This document shows, in pieces, positions 63,560 through 64,000 of a stretch of DNA of 64,000 nt. The position numbers and the translations under genes are program-made. Location of the stretch: assembly GCA_015058205.1 (NCBI GenBank), contig SVCS01000001.1, forward strand, positions 3,577 to 67,576. The letters are read 5' to 3'. This DNA is from Clostridiales bacterium. Lineage in GTDB: Bacteria; Bacillota; Clostridia; Peptostreptococcales; Anaerovoracaceae. Numbering within the stretch: position 1 is the first letter of the stretch; each line of letters begins with the position of its first letter. The notes beneath the pieces are model-generated. The model did not search any database. It saw nothing but the letters and a program-made list of their open reading frames with translations, and had not been told where the DNA came from.

Positions 63560-64000
63560 AATTCTCAGCATAGCAATTTCATTAATGGTGGCAGTAACCT
63601 TTATGCCGATAACAGGGCAGATCGCTTTTGCCGATGAGCAAGAGGTTTCTTTTAGTGCTTCCGGTCAGGTAACAGGGCTCAAGCAGTCCGCCGCCGCATA
63701 CAAAAGCGTAACGATCAAATGGAACGCATATCAGGGTGCGCAAGGTTATGAAGTATACCGAGCGGACAAGAAGTCCGGCAAGTATAAGAGGATCAAGACG
63801 CTGACAGGATGTACCTTCAAGGATAGCGGTAATAAGAAACTGGGCAAGAAGAAGTACTACAAGGTACGCGCATTCGCTACGGTCGATTCTGTTAAGGTCT
63901 ATTCCAGAAACAGCGGCATTCTGAGTGCTGCACCTAGGTTGGGGACACCTGTTGGGCTGACTTCAAAAGGAGGCACCGGAAGGGTTGTCATCAAGTGGAA
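63543..64000 (+). CDS. Secreted fibronectin-III-like protein (start only)
   Basis: The gene runs off the right edge; 152 codons are visible. It begins with MMNSIKILSIAISLMVAVTF and a signal-peptide cleavage region near ADEQE. Two repeat units of an FN3-like fold follow, each with a VTIKWN or VVIKWK strand and a YEVYRADKKSGKYK-type segment. Such proteins are often cell-surface adhesins or lytic enzymes. It starts within the end of the previous gene, with a GGAGAGAG box. The downstream domains are unknown. Confidence 0.75.
   Translation, partial: MMNSIKILSIAISLMVAVTFMPITGQIAFADEQEVSFSASGQVTGLKQSAAAYKSVTIKWNAYQGAQGYEVYRADKKSGKYKRIKTLTGCTFKDSGNKKLGKKKYYKVRAFATVDSVKVYSRNSGILSAAPRLGTPVGLTSKGGTGRVVIKW

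Noticed and set aside
1-64000. CRISPR arrays, rRNA, tRNA, insertion sequences or prophage genes
   Set aside because: No regularly spaced repeats, no RNA gene signatures, no transposase, integrase or phage proteins were found; the gaps between genes are small and mostly explained.

Overview
The window looks like the replication-origin region of an anaerobic, Gram-positive member of the Clostridia, most like the amino-acid-fermenting Eubacteriales (Family XIII/Anaerovoracaceae-like). Supporting signs are the gene order rpmH-dnaA-dnaN-recF-gyrB-gyrA, Bacillus-type parS sites, a DnaD-family initiation protein, an LTA-synthase-family enzyme, a c-di-AMP phosphodiesterase and strong GGAGG ribosome binding sites. 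Genus and species cannot be fixed from the sequence alone.

Left arm (1-23.9 kb, all genes on the minus strand, so read away from the origin). Reading outward from the origin: rpmH-rnpA-yidD-yidC-khpB(jag), mnmE-mnmG-rsmG, parA-parB with two parS sites, a CofE/FolC2-like glutamate ligase, a histidine-degradation operon (hutH-hutU-hutI-fchA-ftcD) followed by an FCD-type GntR regulator, then a histidine-biosynthesis operon (hisD-Z-G-C-B-H-A-F-I) cut by the window edge. Degradation uses the tetrahydrofolate route (FtcD plus FchA). The urocanase is the long type also found in animals.

Origin (23.87-25.79 kb). Two intergenic segments flank dnaA. The left one carries DnaA boxes, a consensus rpmH promoter and the dnaA promoter, which has a DnaA box in its spacer. 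The right one carries a DnaA box followed by six DnaA-trio triplets and an AT-rich stretch, the likely unwinding site.

Right arm (24.2-64 kb, nearly all plus strand): dnaN-recF, gyrB-gyrA-trpS, a drug-efflux permease, a three-gene minus-strand island (a degenerate shikimate-kinase-like protein, a DUF2148 ferredoxin-like protein and a PlsC acyltransferase), a sugar nucleotidyltransferase, two exported proteins, rpsF-ssb-rpsR, and a long tightly packed run gdpP-rplI-dnaB-dnaD-(M23 peptidase)-divIC-rsmA-ltaS-GNAT-tadA-(Big_5 protein). After that come ispE, a GntR regulator, a phosphohexomutase, larE, hup, several small unknown genes, a cobalamin nucleotide-loop operon (cobT-cobS-cobU, a second CobU-like protein, a phosphatase), a cytidylate-kinase-like gene and the start of a secreted fibronectin-III-like protein.

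Most notable points: (1) the DnaD protein ends in what looks like the N-terminal zinc domain of the DnaI/DnaC helicase loader, no AAA+ loader ATPase follows, and the next gene starts inside the zinc-domain codons; (2) that next gene encodes an M23 peptidase with an unusually long cytoplasmic coiled coil; (3) GdpP appears to lack its membrane anchor; (4) parS sits in the loop of a terminator-like inverted repeat; (5) a vertebrate-like histidine catabolic route lies beside a folate-ligase-like gene and a full his operon; (6) two divergent CobU-like proteins are tandem. No rRNA, tRNA, CRISPR array, transposon or prophage was seen.
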